A DNA stretch of 64,000 nucleotides from a virus: the IMG/VR virus record IMGVR_UViG_3300023184_004591, positions 1 to 64,000 of that record. One strand, written 5' to 3'. Shown here one piece after another: positions 1-9,075 of the stretch. A program made the position numbers and the translations under genes. The notes under the pieces were generated by a model, which made no database searches, was not told where the DNA came from, and saw only the letters and a list, made by a program, of their open reading frames with translations. How positions within the stretch are numbered: the stretch's first letter is position 1; each line of letters begins with the position of its first letter.

Positions 1-2218
1 ATGAGGTAATCTTTGACAATGTTGGGTTTGACATATAGATATTCATTGATTGTGATTGATCAATAAATGGTGCTCTGTCTGCCGCCATGTTGATAAGTTC
101 TTTTTGTGAGATCTCCCAAATAGTTTTATACTTAGGGATTAAATGCTCAATTCTTTTAACTTTCTTATTATAATGTTTGTCCTCAGGATCTAAGTAATTA
201 TTGAAATTAATGTTTTGGATTGAACCTTCATTCATAATAATTTCATTCTTTAAATCTTCAGACCATATACCAATTTTCTCAAAGTCCGCAATTAAGTATT
301 TGTTCACAATCATAATCTCACCCCCAACAACTCTTCTGTTAAATAACGCCGAGTGAGCCGGTTCGGTCATTTCAAATGATCCTGTAATTTTAGCCGAAGA
401 TGCGACAGGCATTTGTGCCGTGAATAATGAGTTACATACTCCATACTCTTTTACATCTTCTTTTAACTTATTCCAATCCCAATATCCTGACAAATCATTT
501 TCATTCAAATCCCACATATCAAATTGGAAAATACCTTTAGACATAGGTGATCCCTTGAAATGTTTGTACGGTTCGTGTTTACCGTTTTTACATAACTCAT
601 TACTTTCGTAGATTGCCCCATAATAAATGGTTTCAAAGATTTGTTTGTTCAAGATCTTTGCCTCTTCATCAGTAAAGATTAAGTCAAGTAAGTAGAATAC
701 ATCAGCTAAACCTTGTGTTCCGATAGCAATTGCACGTTGTTCTAAACCACCTTTCAATCCTTTTTGTGTTGAGTAATTATTAATATTTACAACTTTATTT
801 AAAGTTCTAACTACTTTTCTTACTTCATTAAACAACAATTGGAAATCAAATTTACCATTCGTAATGAAGTTTTTAAGAACAATTGAAGATAATGTACATA
901 TTGCAGTAGTTTCCTCATCTGTGTATTGGTAAATCTCATTACAAAGGTTAGATTGTTTAATTACTCCGATGTTTTGGTGGTTAGTCTTTCTGTTTGCACT
1001 ATCTTTAGAACATAAGTAAGGAATACCCGTTTCAACTTGTGATTCGATAATTTTAGACCAAATGTCTTGTGCTTTAACTTTTTTACCTAAACCTAAAGAA
1101 ACCGCCTTATTGTAATTTTCTTCATACTCATCACCAAACGATTCTTGTAATGGTTTGATACCTGCAGTGATAATATCGTTAGGGCAGAATAAATACCATT
1201 CAGTATTATCTTTCACCGCTCTCATGAAATTATCAGGAATCCAAAGTGCCGTAAATAAATCACGAGCTCTTAATTCTTCCGCACCTGTGTTCTTCTTAAT
1301 GTCTAACAAATCAAAGATATCTTTATGCCAAGGTTCAAGATAGATTGCCGCAGATCCTGGTCTACGACCTTGTTGATTAAAGAATCTTAATGACTCATTT
1401 ACTATTTTAAGGTATTTCAACAAACCACCCGCATATCCACCTGAACTTGAGATTCTACTTTCTTTACTTCTAATGTTTGACATTGATAATCCAATTCCTG
1501 CGGCATCTGAAGAATAAGTTGATATATCGGTTAATGTATTTAACAATCCATTTCTTGAATCTGAATTATTATAGTGTAACACACAAGATGCTAATTGAGG
1601 TACTTTTGTACCAGCATTAATCATAATTGGTGTTGCCTTAGAAATAAGTTGATTAGATAATGATTTATAGTATTCAACCGCATCAACAAAGTTATCTGTA
1701 ACCCATAATGCAACTCTCATGTACATATGTTGTGGTCTTTCAACTACAACGCCATTAGGTCGTTTTAATAGGTACATTTCCTGTAATGATCTCCAAGCAA
1801 AATAATCGAAATTATAATCGTTTTCATGGTTAATTACCGCATCAATAGAATCTTCACCATATTCTTTAATCGTTTCAACCAATTTTTCATTGATGATACC
1901 ATCACTGAATAACAAATTCATAGTCTCAGAAAAACTTGGATTTGTTTCTTTATGGTATGAAGAAATCGCAACTGAAGACGCTAATCTTGAATAGTCGTGG
2001 TGACTTCCAGTGTATGATGCAGCAATCTCATAGATTAATTTATCCAATTCCTTTGTTGTTATAACACCTTCAGTAGGTACTGAAGTAATAACCTTAATGA
2101 AAATCTCGTCTGAATTAACATTCAAACCTTTTGCTGATCGTTTAACACGATTGTAAATTTTTTGTGGGTTAAACGTTACATTTTCCCCATCTCGTTTTAA
2201 TATTTTAAGTGACATCAT
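1..2218 (-). CDS. nrdA: Ribonucleoside-diphosphate reductase class Ia, large (alpha) subunit, C-terminus cut by window edge
   Basis: Reduces ribonucleoside diphosphates to deoxy forms for phage DNA synthesis, as partner of the beta subunit encoded just upstream. The reading frame runs open from the double ATG at 2218/2215 to the left edge, giving about 739 residues. The N-terminus has an ATP-cone (LKILKRDGENVTFNPQKIY), the allosteric activity domain. Class I active-site landmarks are visible: LASCVLHY (redox Cys), SNLCNEI (the Asn-Cys-Glu catalytic set) and FIDQSQSMN near the cut end. The extreme C-terminus, with the shuttle cysteines, is outside the window. The upstream gap is 13 nt and has no Shine-Dalgarno, so it is likely co-transcribed with nrdB. 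In T4 the order is nrdA then nrdB; here it is reversed. Identity is near certain; only the missing end is unknown. Confidence 0.96.
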   Translation of the reverse strand, partial: MMSLKILKRDGENVTFNPQKIYNRVKRSAKGLNVNSDEIFIKVITSVPTEGVITTKELDKLIYEIAASYTGSHHDYSRLASSVAISSYHKETNPSFSETMNLLFSDGIINEKLVETIKEYGEDSIDAVINHENDYNFDYFAWRSLQEMYLLKRPNGVVVERPQHMYMRVALWVTDNFVDAVEYYKSLSNQLISKATPIMINAGTKVPQLASCVLHYNNSDSRNGLLNTLTDISTYSSDAAGIGLSMSNIRSKESRISSSGGYAGGLLKYLKIVNESLRFFNQQGRRPGSAAIYLEPWHKDIFDLLDIKKNTGAEELRARDLFTALWIPDNFMRAVKDNTEWYLFCPNDIITAGIKPLQESFGDEYEENYNKAVSLGLGKKVKAQDIWSKIIESQVETGIPYLCSKDSANRKTNHQNIGVIKQSNLCNEIYQYTDEETTAICTLSSIVLKNFITNGKFDFQLLFNEVRKVVRTLNKVVNINNYSTQKGLKGGLEQRAIAIGTQGLADVFYLLDLIFTDEEAKILNKQIFETIYYGAIYESNELCKNGKHEPYKHFKGSPMSKGIFQFDMWDLNENDLSGYWDWNKLKEDVKEYGVCNSLFTAQMPVASSAKITGSFEMTEPAHSALFNRRVVGGEIMIVNKYLIADFEKIGIWSEDLKNEIIMNEGSIQNINFNNYLDPEDKHYNKKVKRIEHLIPKYKTIWEISQKELINMAADRAPFIDQSQSMNIYMSNPTLSKITS

Positions 2219-2231
2219 AATTTTTTAATAT

Positions 2232-3179
2232 TTAAAAATCTTCCTCAAACGTAATCGTTTCATTCAATTTTGCTTTTTGGTATTCCATTGTTCTTGATTC
2301 AAAGAAATTACCTTTTGTTTCAACCGCAATCTGTTCCATGAATTTAAATGGTTGTTCAACATTAAATTCTTTACTACATCCAAATTTAAGTAAAAGACCA
2401 TCAACAACAAACTCTAAATATTGTTTCATTAAGTTTGAGTTCATCCCAATTAATGACACAGGTAATGACTCGGTAATGAATTCTTTTTCAATTTCTAAAG
2501 CCGATAACAAAATTTCTTTAATTCTTTTTTCAGATGGTTTTTCCTCACAATGGTTGTTTAATAAGTGAATTGCAAAATCACAATGTAAGTTTTCATCTTT
2601 AAAGATGAGTGAGTTTGCATTACACAACCCTTGCATTATTCCTCTTGATTTCATCCAAAAGATTGAACAGAATGATCCTGAAAAGAATATACCTTCAACC
2701 GCCGCAAACGCAACTAATCTCTCTTGGAATGACCCGTTATCGATCCAATCAAGTGCCCATGTGGCTTTTTTCTTAACCGCCGGTAAGTTCTCAATCGCAT
2801 TAAAACATTCGTCTTTTTCTTTTGGGTTACTAATGTACGTATCAATCAATAACGAATACATTAATGAGTGAATGTTTTCCATTGCCAACTGAAATCCGTA
2901 GAAAAACTTTGCTTCAGGATATTGTACTTCACGATAGAAGTTTTCCGCCAAATTTTCATTTACGATTCCATCAGATGCCGCAAAAAATGATAATACATTC
3001 TTCACGAAAAACTTTTCATTATCTGTTAATTTTTCCCAATCACGAATATCATTCGTCAAATCCACTTCTTCAGCCGTCCAAAACGCCGCCTGATGCATTT
3101 TATAATATTCCCAAATATCGTTGTGCTCAATCGGGAAGATAACAAACCTATTAGGGTTTTCCTTCAATATTTTTTCCAT
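2232..3179 (-). CDS. nrdB: Ribonucleoside-diphosphate reductase class Ia, small (beta) subunit
   Basis: Supplies the diiron-tyrosyl radical used by the large subunit. At 315 residues it is a little short for the family but complete. Metal ligands are visible in order: D40 (EEVDL), E101 and H104 (MENIHS), E162 (AAVEGIF), E196 and H199 (DENLH). Y108, at the radical position seven residues after E101, is present, so this is a radical-Tyr class Ia protein and not an R2c or R2lox type. The C-terminal tail ends FEEDF, the short acidic/aromatic peptide that docks on the alpha subunit. It lies between the helicase gene (13 nt upstream) and nrdA (13 nt downstream), apparently in one leftward operon. 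Confidence 0.97.
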   Translation of the reverse strand: MEKILKENPNRFVIFPIEHNDIWEYYKMHQAAFWTAEEVDLTNDIRDWEKLTDNEKFFVKNVLSFFAASDGIVNENLAENFYREVQYPEAKFFYGFQLAMENIHSLMYSLLIDTYISNPKEKDECFNAIENLPAVKKKATWALDWIDNGSFQERLVAFAAVEGIFFSGSFCSIFWMKSRGIMQGLCNANSLIFKDENLHCDFAIHLLNNHCEEKPSEKRIKEILLSALEIEKEFITESLPVSLIGMNSNLMKQYLEFVVDGLLLKFGCSKEFNVEQPFKFMEQIAVETKGNFFESRTMEYQKAKLNETITFEEDF

Positions 3180-3192
3180 CTTTTTCTTAAAA

Positions 3193-4584
3193 TTAATTAG
3201 TTTTTGTTTCGTCTTTTTGTCTTTGTTGTCTTTTTTCTAACAACTCTTTGACTCTTAATCGTTGTCTTTCTTCTTTTTGTTCTTCAATACCTAAGAAAGT
3301 CATAGAACTCTCGGTGTCAATGTCTAACATCGCATTATCAAATTTACAATTCTCAAATACAACTCCGTCATCACCAACCCTTGATTTTGTAATTGCTATT
3401 GTAGCCAATTTCATTTCTTTTTGTTGGAGTGTTTTTGCCACTGTAATAATAACGTGACCAACTTGTGCCTTTTTAATTGACCCCCCCATTTGATCAGTTG
3501 TTACAACCTCAGAAGAAATAGAACTTCTATTACCTTGTGTTGCGGTCCATCCAACTAAATCCATTTCGTGACACATTGCTTCAAATGCTCTCATTACAGA
3601 CCCTTCACTCTTCCATTCATCACCTAAATTCTTATCAGGAACAACACAGTCAATGTAATCAAGTAATACCATATCAATCTTAGTTCCATCTGCAACCATC
3701 TTTCTAATCTGATTCTTAATCTGTGACATAGTAACCGTATCAGACGGTAATTTATTCATGATTAATTTGTTAGACATAGATTCCTCAATATTCTTAACTG
3801 TTTGAATAACCTCATCTCTTTTTTCAGACAATTCGTCAGGATGTATCTTAGTCCAAAGTGTGTAATGTTTTCTTTGGATTACTTTAGGGTTGTCCTCAAA
3901 AAAGATCTGAAGTACGTTGTTCCCTAAGTTAAATGCGTGGTTAGCAATTTTAGTTAAGATCGTGGATTTACCTACACCTGTTGGTGCTAAAATAACACCA
4001 ATCTCACCTTTAGCCAAACCACCTTTTAATAGTCTATCGATTCCCGGTATTCCCATTGGGATTGGGTGTCTGTAATCATCGTCAAGGACCTGATCCATGT
4101 TAGAGAAGACATCCATTGAACTTGTGTCTTTAGCTCCCACTTGTAAAGCTCCCCTAACTAATTCTTCAAGGGTATCGTAGTTCTCAAATTCACCACCATC
4201 GATGATTTTTTGAGCCTTAGTCATAACCTTTTGTAGTTCTTGTTGTTTACAGAACTTTAACGCCTTTTCCTGTACGAATCCTACGCCATCGATAGGTGCG
4301 TCTTTAATTTTCTTGATTGTATCCAACACTATTTTGGATGCAATCTCTTGTTGTAATTCAGATTTGGTAATCTGTTCTAATGTCTCAAATGATGGTGTGT
4401 GATCGTATTTTGTATAATACTCTCTAATCATTTGGATAATTATTTTGAAGTACTTATTTTCAAAATAATTGTTTTCAATCACATCAATAATTGAATGTGA
4501 AAATTCCTTATCTAAGATAATTTGATTAAGTAATTGTAATTGGAATGTGTTTCCTAGATACTCAAAGTTTTTGTTTGTCGCCAT
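3193..4584 (-). CDS. Replicative DNA helicase, T4 gp41 / DnaB type
   Basis: Hexameric 5'-3' helicase expected to unwind the fork ahead of the phage polymerase. It has 463 residues, close to T4 gp41 (475). The N-terminal helical domain begins with [12 protein letters not shown], as in gp41-type proteins. The RecA-like ATPase carries Walker A PTGVGKST (residues 201-208) and Walker [11 protein letters not shown]. The C-terminal tail is basic/Gln-rich and probably disordered. The start is the ATG at 4584, preceded by AGAAGGA about 7 nt upstream, one of the few Shine-Dalgarno-like sites in the window, and by a TATTTAT element. It heads a leftward set with nrdB and nrdA. No separate primase gene was seen in this window. 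Confidence 0.93.
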   Translation of the reverse strand: MATNKNFEYLGNTFQLQLLNQIILDKEFSHSIIDVIENNYFENKYFKIIIQMIREYYTKYDHTPSFETLEQITKSELQQEIASKIVLDTIKKIKDAPIDGVGFVQEKALKFCKQQELQKVMTKAQKIIDGGEFENYDTLEELVRGALQVGAKDTSSMDVFSNMDQVLDDDYRHPIPMGIPGIDRLLKGGLAKGEIGVILAPTGVGKSTILTKIANHAFNLGNNVLQIFFEDNPKVIQRKHYTLWTKIHPDELSEKRDEVIQTVKNIEESMSNKLIMNKLPSDTVTMSQIKNQIRKMVADGTKIDMVLLDYIDCVVPDKNLGDEWKSEGSVMRAFEAMCHEMDLVGWTATQGNRSSISSEVVTTDQMGGSIKKAQVGHVIITVAKTLQQKEMKLATIAITKSRVGDDGVVFENCKFDNAMLDIDTESSMTFLGIEEQKEERQRLRVKELLEKRQQRQKDETKTN

Positions 4585-4605
4585 AATTTTCCTTCTGTTA
4601 GTAAA

Positions 4606-4614
4606 GATAAATAC
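4606..4614 (-). promoter_or_regulatory. TATTTAT element upstream of the helicase gene
   Basis: The sense strand reads GTATTTATC, ending 22 nt before the ATG at 4584. It is one instance of the recurrent element described in the findings. This is the only clear copy in front of a replication gene, so it may mark the operon helicase-nrdB-nrdA as a separate transcription unit. Confidence 0.45.
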
Positions 4615-4616
4615 TA

Positions 4617-5066
4617 TTACTTTTGGATAAATTCAGGGTAGAAATAATTAAAATTATTACCTGAAAAAATGTCAGTCAGGCCGTTTAGTATACCTTTTAA
4701 CTTTGGGCGTAGGTCTACGGTGTATCTTACCTTTGGCGGGTACACTTTAGCATCAAACCTTCTCTGACAAATTGTCAGGTCCCCAACCTTAATATAAAGG
4801 TTAAAATTTTCATCACCGTCAGTAATTGACGTATTTAAAATCTCTGGATTCTCAGAAATTTCGTATTTGTTGTCTAACATATAGACCACTGAACGCATTT
4901 TTAAATCATATTGTAACTCACGACATAACATATCGATATGGTCGTAAAATTCCTCAGATTTGTGTGCATTTTTGTTAAATCCTTTAACATTAAAAAAACG
5001 TTGTACTACAATGTTATCATTACACATTAATAGGAATTCAACTTTTGTTACATCTTGATCTCTCAT
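4617..5066 (-). CDS. Conserved-looking hypothetical protein in the replication operon
   Basis: 149 residues with no motif I can name. The sequence is mixed alpha/beta in look, with short beta-like runs (KVEFLLMCNDNIVVQRFF, ending before a basic KGFNKNAHK stretch) and a C-terminus rich in aromatic residues (GNNFNYFYPEF). It sits between the 5' nuclease gene (20 nt upstream) and the gp41-like helicase gene (32 nt downstream), so a role in DNA replication or repair is suggested by position alone. The start ATG is at 5066, with another ORF ending close upstream and no Shine-Dalgarno. No cysteine clusters or nuclease signature are visible. Confidence 0.75.
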   Translation of the reverse strand: MRDQDVTKVEFLLMCNDNIVVQRFFNVKGFNKNAHKSEEFYDHIDMLCRELQYDLKMRSVVYMLDNKYEISENPEILNTSITDGDENFNLYIKVGDLTICQRRFDAKVYPPKVRYTVDLRPKLKGILNGLTDIFSGNNFNYFYPEFIQK

Positions 5067-5086
5067 CTTGTTTTTGTTTTTGTTTT

Positions 5087-6097
5087 TTACTTTTTGTTTC
5101 TAAACTTTGTTTTTTCTTTTCTTGATAACTTTAAAAATGGTTTTATAAAATTAACCCAAGCATCATCTCCTTTTGGTAGGTATTTAAAGAACCCGTCGGA
5201 CATCATCATTCTAATTAGGTTTCTATGTCCTCTCCCATCGGGATCCATCGATTCAGAGTAATATTCCCTAACCATTTCTTTCCCCTCCTCATCAATTAAA
5301 GGTTCTGACAAATCTACAAGTATTTTATTGATTTTAAAAAAATCATCACCTATAACACCCTCTTTTGTTTTACCATTAAGTAAGTTTCCTAACACAACAT
5401 TTTTCTGTTGTTCTTTTAGTAGTAGTTTACCTTTTGTTAAAATATCGGTTAAAGATATTTCTGAATCAAGTATTTCAGGGAAAAACTTAATTAAAGTTTT
5501 CTCACCCATTAAACTTATTCCATCAATGTTATCTGAAGTATCACCAGCAAGGATCTTAAATGTCATTACATTATAATGAGGAATTGAACAATCTTTAAAC
5601 TTAATTTTGTCCCCAAACTTAAAGTATTGTTTTGCTTGTGGAGAATAGATTGATACCTTTTCTGATATTAATTGAGTTAGGTCTTTATCACTTGAGAATA
5701 TCGTTTTCTCTTCATCTAAAGAGATTTGACAATAATATGCTATAAGATCATCGGCTTCCGAATTTTCTATCTCTAATTGTCTTATAAACATCTCCTCAAG
5801 ATATTGTTTAACCCTTGTTTTTTGTTTGTTAAATGAATCGGTCTTCTCCTCATTATCAGGGGAAGACTTTCGATTCATTTTATATTTAGGGTATAGTAAT
5901 TTTCTTTGAGATGAATTTGTATCGCTATCCCAAAAGACCATAACTTTGTTAAAGTTAGTTTCTTCTAAAAATTTACGGATTGTGTTAAGAAAATGCCAAG
6001 TCCCACCAATGTGTTCCCCATTATTATAGAAATCCTTAACTCCGTGAAATCCAATTTTTAATAAGTTGTTACCATCAACAATAAGTGTTTTGGTCAT
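5087..6097 (-). CDS. 5'-3' exonuclease / flap endonuclease, T4 RNase H-like (FEN superfamily)
   Basis: Expected to remove RNA primers and 5' flaps during lagging-strand synthesis. It has 336 residues; T4 RNase H has 305. The PIN-like fold's acidic metal ligands are in place: D8 (LIVDGNN), D57 (VFWDSD), E111/E114 with D116 and D117 (ENSEADDL), D137 and D139 (SSDKDL), then D186 and D189 in GDTSDNIDG. The last is followed by a helix-hairpin-helix-type DNA-binding segment (GISLMGEKTLIKFF). It lies 31 nt downstream of uvsX and upstream of the unknown 149-aa gene, in the leftward replication block. Confidence 0.92.
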   Translation of the reverse strand: MTKTLIVDGNNLLKIGFHGVKDFYNNGEHIGGTWHFLNTIRKFLEETNFNKVMVFWDSDTNSSQRKLLYPKYKMNRKSSPDNEEKTDSFNKQKTRVKQYLEEMFIRQLEIENSEADDLIAYYCQISLDEEKTIFSSDKDLTQLISEKVSIYSPQAKQYFKFGDKIKFKDCSIPHYNVMTFKILAGDTSDNIDGISLMGEKTLIKFFPEILDSEISLTDILTKGKLLLKEQQKNVVLGNLLNGKTKEGVIGDDFFKINKILVDLSEPLIDEEGKEMVREYYSESMDPDGRGHRNLIRMMMSDGFFKYLPKGDDAWVNFIKPFLKLSRKEKTKFRNKK

Positions 6098-6128
6098 TTA
6101 ATTTTTTTAAGTCGTTTGTAAATACTTT

Positions 6129-7112
6129 TTACTCGTCAGAGTCATCATCAGATTCATCCAAAGAATAATCTGAATACCCCAATTTTGTTTCCCAATAATC
6201 TGAATATTCTTTCTTATAGTTATCCAAAGATTCTTTTGTGTCTTCAATATAACCTTGTGGTACCGCAATGATCTTACCATCTTTATACCCAAGACCATTA
6301 ACGTGATTCTTTAATATTGATATCTTAGTTCTAATTGCAAACGATACTTTTCTACCGTTCTTAGTTGCATCAATGTGACTAATACCTGCTTTCTTTTGAT
6401 TACCAAATAAGAACACTAATGATGATGCCAACCATATCGCTTCACCACCTTTAGCCTTGATTTCAGGTTGACCAAATGGATTATCGGGAAGTAATACCCA
6501 AGGCTGATTTAAAATAACCAAAGTGTTGTAATATGGGTACTCTTCTTTTTTAGATTTTGAAATCCTTGAGTGGATCCCCATACCAATTTTATCTGCCAAT
6601 ACTTTTGCATTGTGCATTCCACCACCTTTACCATCAAAAGTCATCTGACAAGGTATACTACCAATACTATCCCATAAAAATAACAAGCTATAAGGGATGT
6701 CACCTTTTTCTTGAGCATCAAGAATATCATTGATGAATTCCGTCGCTTGTTCTATTACATCAAATGAATCGTTAAATATAAACATACCGTCATATTCACC
6801 AAGTTCATTTTTTTCAGCTTGTAATCCTAATTCAATAGCGTGTTCCCAAGACCACTTTTTCTCAGTAATAATAAGAATAGGTAAGTGACCTTTTTTCTGA
6901 GCATCTGCCGCTGCGAGGATCATTGCCGTTGTTTTTGAAGTATTCGAGTGACCCAAAAACATATTTATACCTCCCATAATAGGTCCAGGTAATCCAGACG
7001 ATCCCAAAAAAGCCTCACCACAATTATAAAAACTTTCAGGTTTGTATTTTGTTTTTGTTGAGTACTTACCTTTGATTGTTTCCAAAGATATTTCTCTTTT
7101 TCTTATTGCCAT
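6129..7112 (-). CDS. uvsX: UvsX-like RecA-family recombinase
   Basis: Strand-exchange ATPase for recombination-dependent replication and repair. It has 327 residues (T4 UvsX 391). The P-loop reads GHSNTSKTT (residues 54-62), which keeps the Lys-Thr but departs from RecA's GPESSGKT, as UvsX proteins do. Walker B is LLFLWDSIGSIP. The region FAIRTKISILKNHV fits the RecA-core strand around the DNA-binding loops. The C-terminus ends in an acidic tail (SLDESDDDSDE), typical of UvsX. The next upstream gene ends 1 nt before the start, so translation is probably coupled. Confidence 0.92.
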   Translation of the reverse strand: MAIRKREISLETIKGKYSTKTKYKPESFYNCGEAFLGSSGLPGPIMGGINMFLGHSNTSKTTAMILAAADAQKKGHLPILIITEKKWSWEHAIELGLQAEKNELGEYDGMFIFNDSFDVIEQATEFINDILDAQEKGDIPYSLLFLWDSIGSIPCQMTFDGKGGGMHNAKVLADKIGMGIHSRISKSKKEEYPYYNTLVILNQPWVLLPDNPFGQPEIKAKGGEAIWLASSLVFLFGNQKKAGISHIDATKNGRKVSFAIRTKISILKNHVNGLGYKDGKIIAVPQGYIEDTKESLDNYKKEYSDYWETKLGYSDYSLDESDDDSDE

Positions 7113-7113
7113 G

Positions 7114-7344
7114 TTATTGTGTAATTACTGAATTATACTTACGAATTTTTTCTAATGACTCAAGTTTATCTTGAGCATTTGCGAATTTTTCAACTAATTT
7201 ATCCATTTCTTCAAGGTGTTGTGGATGTTCTCCAATACCAACAGGTGAAGTTAAATAAACTAATAATGTTGCTTCCGCTTCAGCTATTTCGCTACGATAT
7301 TTTAAGGACAATGCCTCATACATTTTTTCTGCAATTTTGCTCAT
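7114..7344 (-). CDS. Small coiled-coil protein between SSB and UvsX genes
   Basis: 76 residues starting MSKIAEKMYEAL. It is mostly helical, with a predicted coiled coil in the second half (HLEEMDKLVEKFANAQDKL). An ATG 36 nt further upstream exists, but that extension would be read through the terminator hairpin at 7358-7396, so the ATG at 7344 is preferred. Position beside uvsX and the SSB gene is where T4 carries replication/recombination accessory factors. I see no similarity strong enough to name it UvsY or gp59. Confidence 0.7.
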   Translation of the reverse strand: MSKIAEKMYEALSLKYRSEIAEAEATLLVYLTSPVGIGEHPQHLEEMDKLVEKFANAQDKLESLEKIRKYNSVITQ

Positions 7345-7357
7345 TTGTTTTGATTTT

Positions 7358-7396
7358 AAAAAACATAGACACTCAGTCATACCAAGTGTCTATGTT
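7358..7396 (-). terminator. Rho-independent terminator after the SSB gene
   Basis: A perfect 12-bp inverted repeat (AACATAGACACT, arms 7362-7373 and 7385-7396, 11-nt loop) begins 10 nt after the SSB stop. On the minus strand it is followed by six T. It separates the highly expressed SSB gene from the uvsX operon, possibly with partial read-through. Confidence 0.9.
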
Positions 7397-7405
7397 AAAG
7401 TTTAA

Positions 7406-8269
7406 TTAGAATGGTAAATCTTCGTCCACCTCATTATTAGACTGAGGGTCAACTGTTTTACTTTCAGATTTTTTACTTCCACCCATAGAAATCTCTTCTT
7501 CTTGATTATTTGAGTAGATGTATTTTCCTGCGTCAGTGTCCCAACGTGGAGTTTCACCTCTTGCAATTGATTCAAGATATTCAACAGGTTTCTTAGAGTA
7601 TACGTCCTCCCAAGTCAACTCATCGTTGATCCATGTTGATGCTTGTTCAGCGTCTTCATGTGTTGGTGTCGGATCGTCGTACATAACAGTTTGGATAACC
7701 GTGTATGTTGCACCTTTTGGTGTCTTTGCCTTTGTAAGTTCAAGGATTAAGTCACGACCTGTATCTGAGTCAGTAACATCACCTTTTGCTTTCCAAATTG
7801 GAATAATTTTGTCAAGGATTCCTTCTTGTTTGTAATTGTGTTTAAATCTCCAAAATTTAACACCATCACTCTCGTTATCACGATCAACAACCTTAACGAT
7901 ATAAAACTTACGAGCTTTATATTGTGTTGCCAATTGTTTGTCGGATTCACGACCTGTTGACATTAACTCGTCATATACCTCATTCAAAGGTGAACGTTCG
8001 TTGTCATTTTTTCCTGGATCGTAGAACTTCTGCCATTTACCATCAACATTGATTTCGTGAAACCAAACTTCCTTAAAAGGAGATGATCCATCAGTTGTAG
8101 GTAAAATACGGATTGTTCGTTGACCTTGTTTTTCGTTATCCTTAAGGATTGCTGCGAAATACTTTTTCATTCTTTCTTCTTGTGTGAATTTTGAAGTGGA
8201 AGAAGAACCACTTTGTTTTGAACTCTCATACTGAGCCAAAACCGCATCTAAAACATTGTTTGTCGCCAT
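7406..8269 (-). CDS. Single-stranded DNA-binding protein, T4 gp32-like, without the zinc site
   Basis: Coats ssDNA at the fork and recruits replication and recombination partners. It has 287 residues (T4 gp32 301). The N-terminal basic segment is followed by an OB-fold core with the gp32-type start RTIRILPTTD and aromatic/basic strands (FKEVWFHEINVDGKW, FWRFKHNY). The C-terminus is a Ser/Asn-rich linker ending NNEVDEDLPF, an acidic partner-binding tip like those of bacterial SSB and gp32. There is no cysteine anywhere, so the His-Cys3 zinc site of T4 gp32 is absent. The gene is a single transcription unit: sigma70-like promoter at 8302-8330, strong terminator at 7358-7396. Confidence 0.88.
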   Translation of the reverse strand: MATNNVLDAVLAQYESSKQSGSSSTSKFTQEERMKKYFAAILKDNEKQGQRTIRILPTTDGSSPFKEVWFHEINVDGKWQKFYDPGKNDNERSPLNEVYDELMSTGRESDKQLATQYKARKFYIVKVVDRDNESDGVKFWRFKHNYKQEGILDKIIPIWKAKGDVTDSDTGRDLILELTKAKTPKGATYTVIQTVMYDDPTPTHEDAEQASTWINDELTWEDVYSKKPVEYLESIARGETPRWDTDAGKYIYSNNQEEEISMGGSKKSESKTVDPQSNNEVDEDLPF

Positions 8270-8301
8270 TGTGTATATATTTATTAAAGGTTTACGTAGA
8301 A

Positions 8302-8330
8302 AATATAGTTATAAAAAGTAGGGTAGTCAA
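8302..8330 (-). promoter_or_regulatory. Sigma70-like promoter of the SSB gene
   Basis: The minus strand reads TTGACT, a 17-nt spacer, then TATATT. The -35 is 8325-8330 and the -10 is 8302-8307. Transcription would start near 8295, about 25 nt before the ATG. A sense-strand ATAAATA, the T4 late-promoter core, lies in the leader at about 8277-8283, so a second start is possible. Confidence 0.75.
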
Positions 8331-8340
8331 TAAGGTTTTT

Positions 8341-8376
8341 AAAAAAATTTGAGAGAGGGACACTGATGTCCCTCCC
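8341..8376 (-). terminator. Rho-independent terminator after the 8384-9073 gene
   Basis: Perfect 8-bp stem GAGGGACA/TGTCCCTC (8355-8374) with a 4-nt loop, extended by G-U and G-C pairs, followed on the minus strand by a run of seven T. It closes the leftward tail/baseplate transcription unit just before the SSB promoter. Confidence 0.88.
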
Positions 8377-8383
8377 AAAAGTA

Positions 8384-9073
8384 TTACATCATATTTGTGT
8401 CTTCGTCGTCATAATCGTTAAATGATGTTTCAATATCATTTGTTGAGTAATTATTAGCATCATCAGTTGTTAGAACATACTCATTTTTACCTGATTTTTC
8501 CATATCCTCTTCTTTATCTTCAAAGAAATCTGATAATTTTTGGTTAAATGGTCCTGAGTCTAAACTTCTTAATTCTAATTTTTCTTGTGGTGTTTTAGGT
8601 CTAAATTTATCAAACTTAGCCTCTAAGTTATTTATTGTTGTTACCAAACCGTCCATTTCACCTAATTTTTCCTCAAGAGTTTTTAATTGAGCAAATAAAT
8701 TATCGAAATATTCTTCTTGTTTTTGTTCCATATTTTTTTGACTTGTAACAAGATCTGTAACATCTAATTCTTCTTTGTTACCCTCTTCTTCACCTTCACC
8801 GCCAAGTTCCTCAACATCAGGATCGGTTGCAACATCGATAGGTGCTGCCGGTGGTATTGGGGCAACTGCGTTAGGGTCAGCGGGTGCCGCATTAGGATCA
8901 ACAGGAGCCGCAGGATCTACAGGTGGTGCCCCCGCAGCTGGATCAGGTGCTAACGCAGGATCCGCAGGTGGAGCTAAAGCAGGATCCAAAGCGGGATCAA
9001 CTTGTTCCATTATGTATTTGTTAATAGAATTAAATCTACTTATTTCGTTTAAAATTTTTTGATCTATTGCCAT
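8384..9073 (-). CDS. Pro/Ala/Asp-rich protein with coiled coil, function unknown
   Basis: 229 residues. Residues about 24-80 are a low-complexity repeat of DPALAP / PVDP / ADPNA units, GC-richer than the surrounding sequence. An acidic stretch (GGEGEEEGNKEEL) follows, then a helical coiled coil (FAQLKTLEEKLGEMDGL) and an acidic Asn/Asp-rich tail. It is the last gene of the leftward baseplate operon and is followed by a strong terminator. Position suggests a virion or virion-assembly component with a flexible spacer, but no family is recognised. Confidence 0.8.
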   Translation of the reverse strand: MAIDQKILNEISRFNSINKYIMEQVDPALDPALAPPADPALAPDPAAGAPPVDPAAPVDPNAAPADPNAVAPIPPAAPIDVATDPDVEELGGEGEEEGNKEELDVTDLVTSQKNMEQKQEEYFDNLFAQLKTLEEKLGEMDGLVTTINNLEAKFDKFRPKTPQEKLELRSLDSGPFNQKLSDFFEDKEEDMEKSGKNEYVLTTDDANNYSTNDIETSFNDYDDEDTNMM

Positions 9074-9075
9074 GA

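Noticed and set aside
7345-7380. 12-residue N-terminal extension of the small coiled-coil gene
   Set aside because: It would be read through the SSB terminator hairpin (7358-7396).
8775-9062. Rightward Ser/Gly/Ala-rich frame
   Set aside because: Antisense of the Pro/Ala/Asp repeat; no supporting context.
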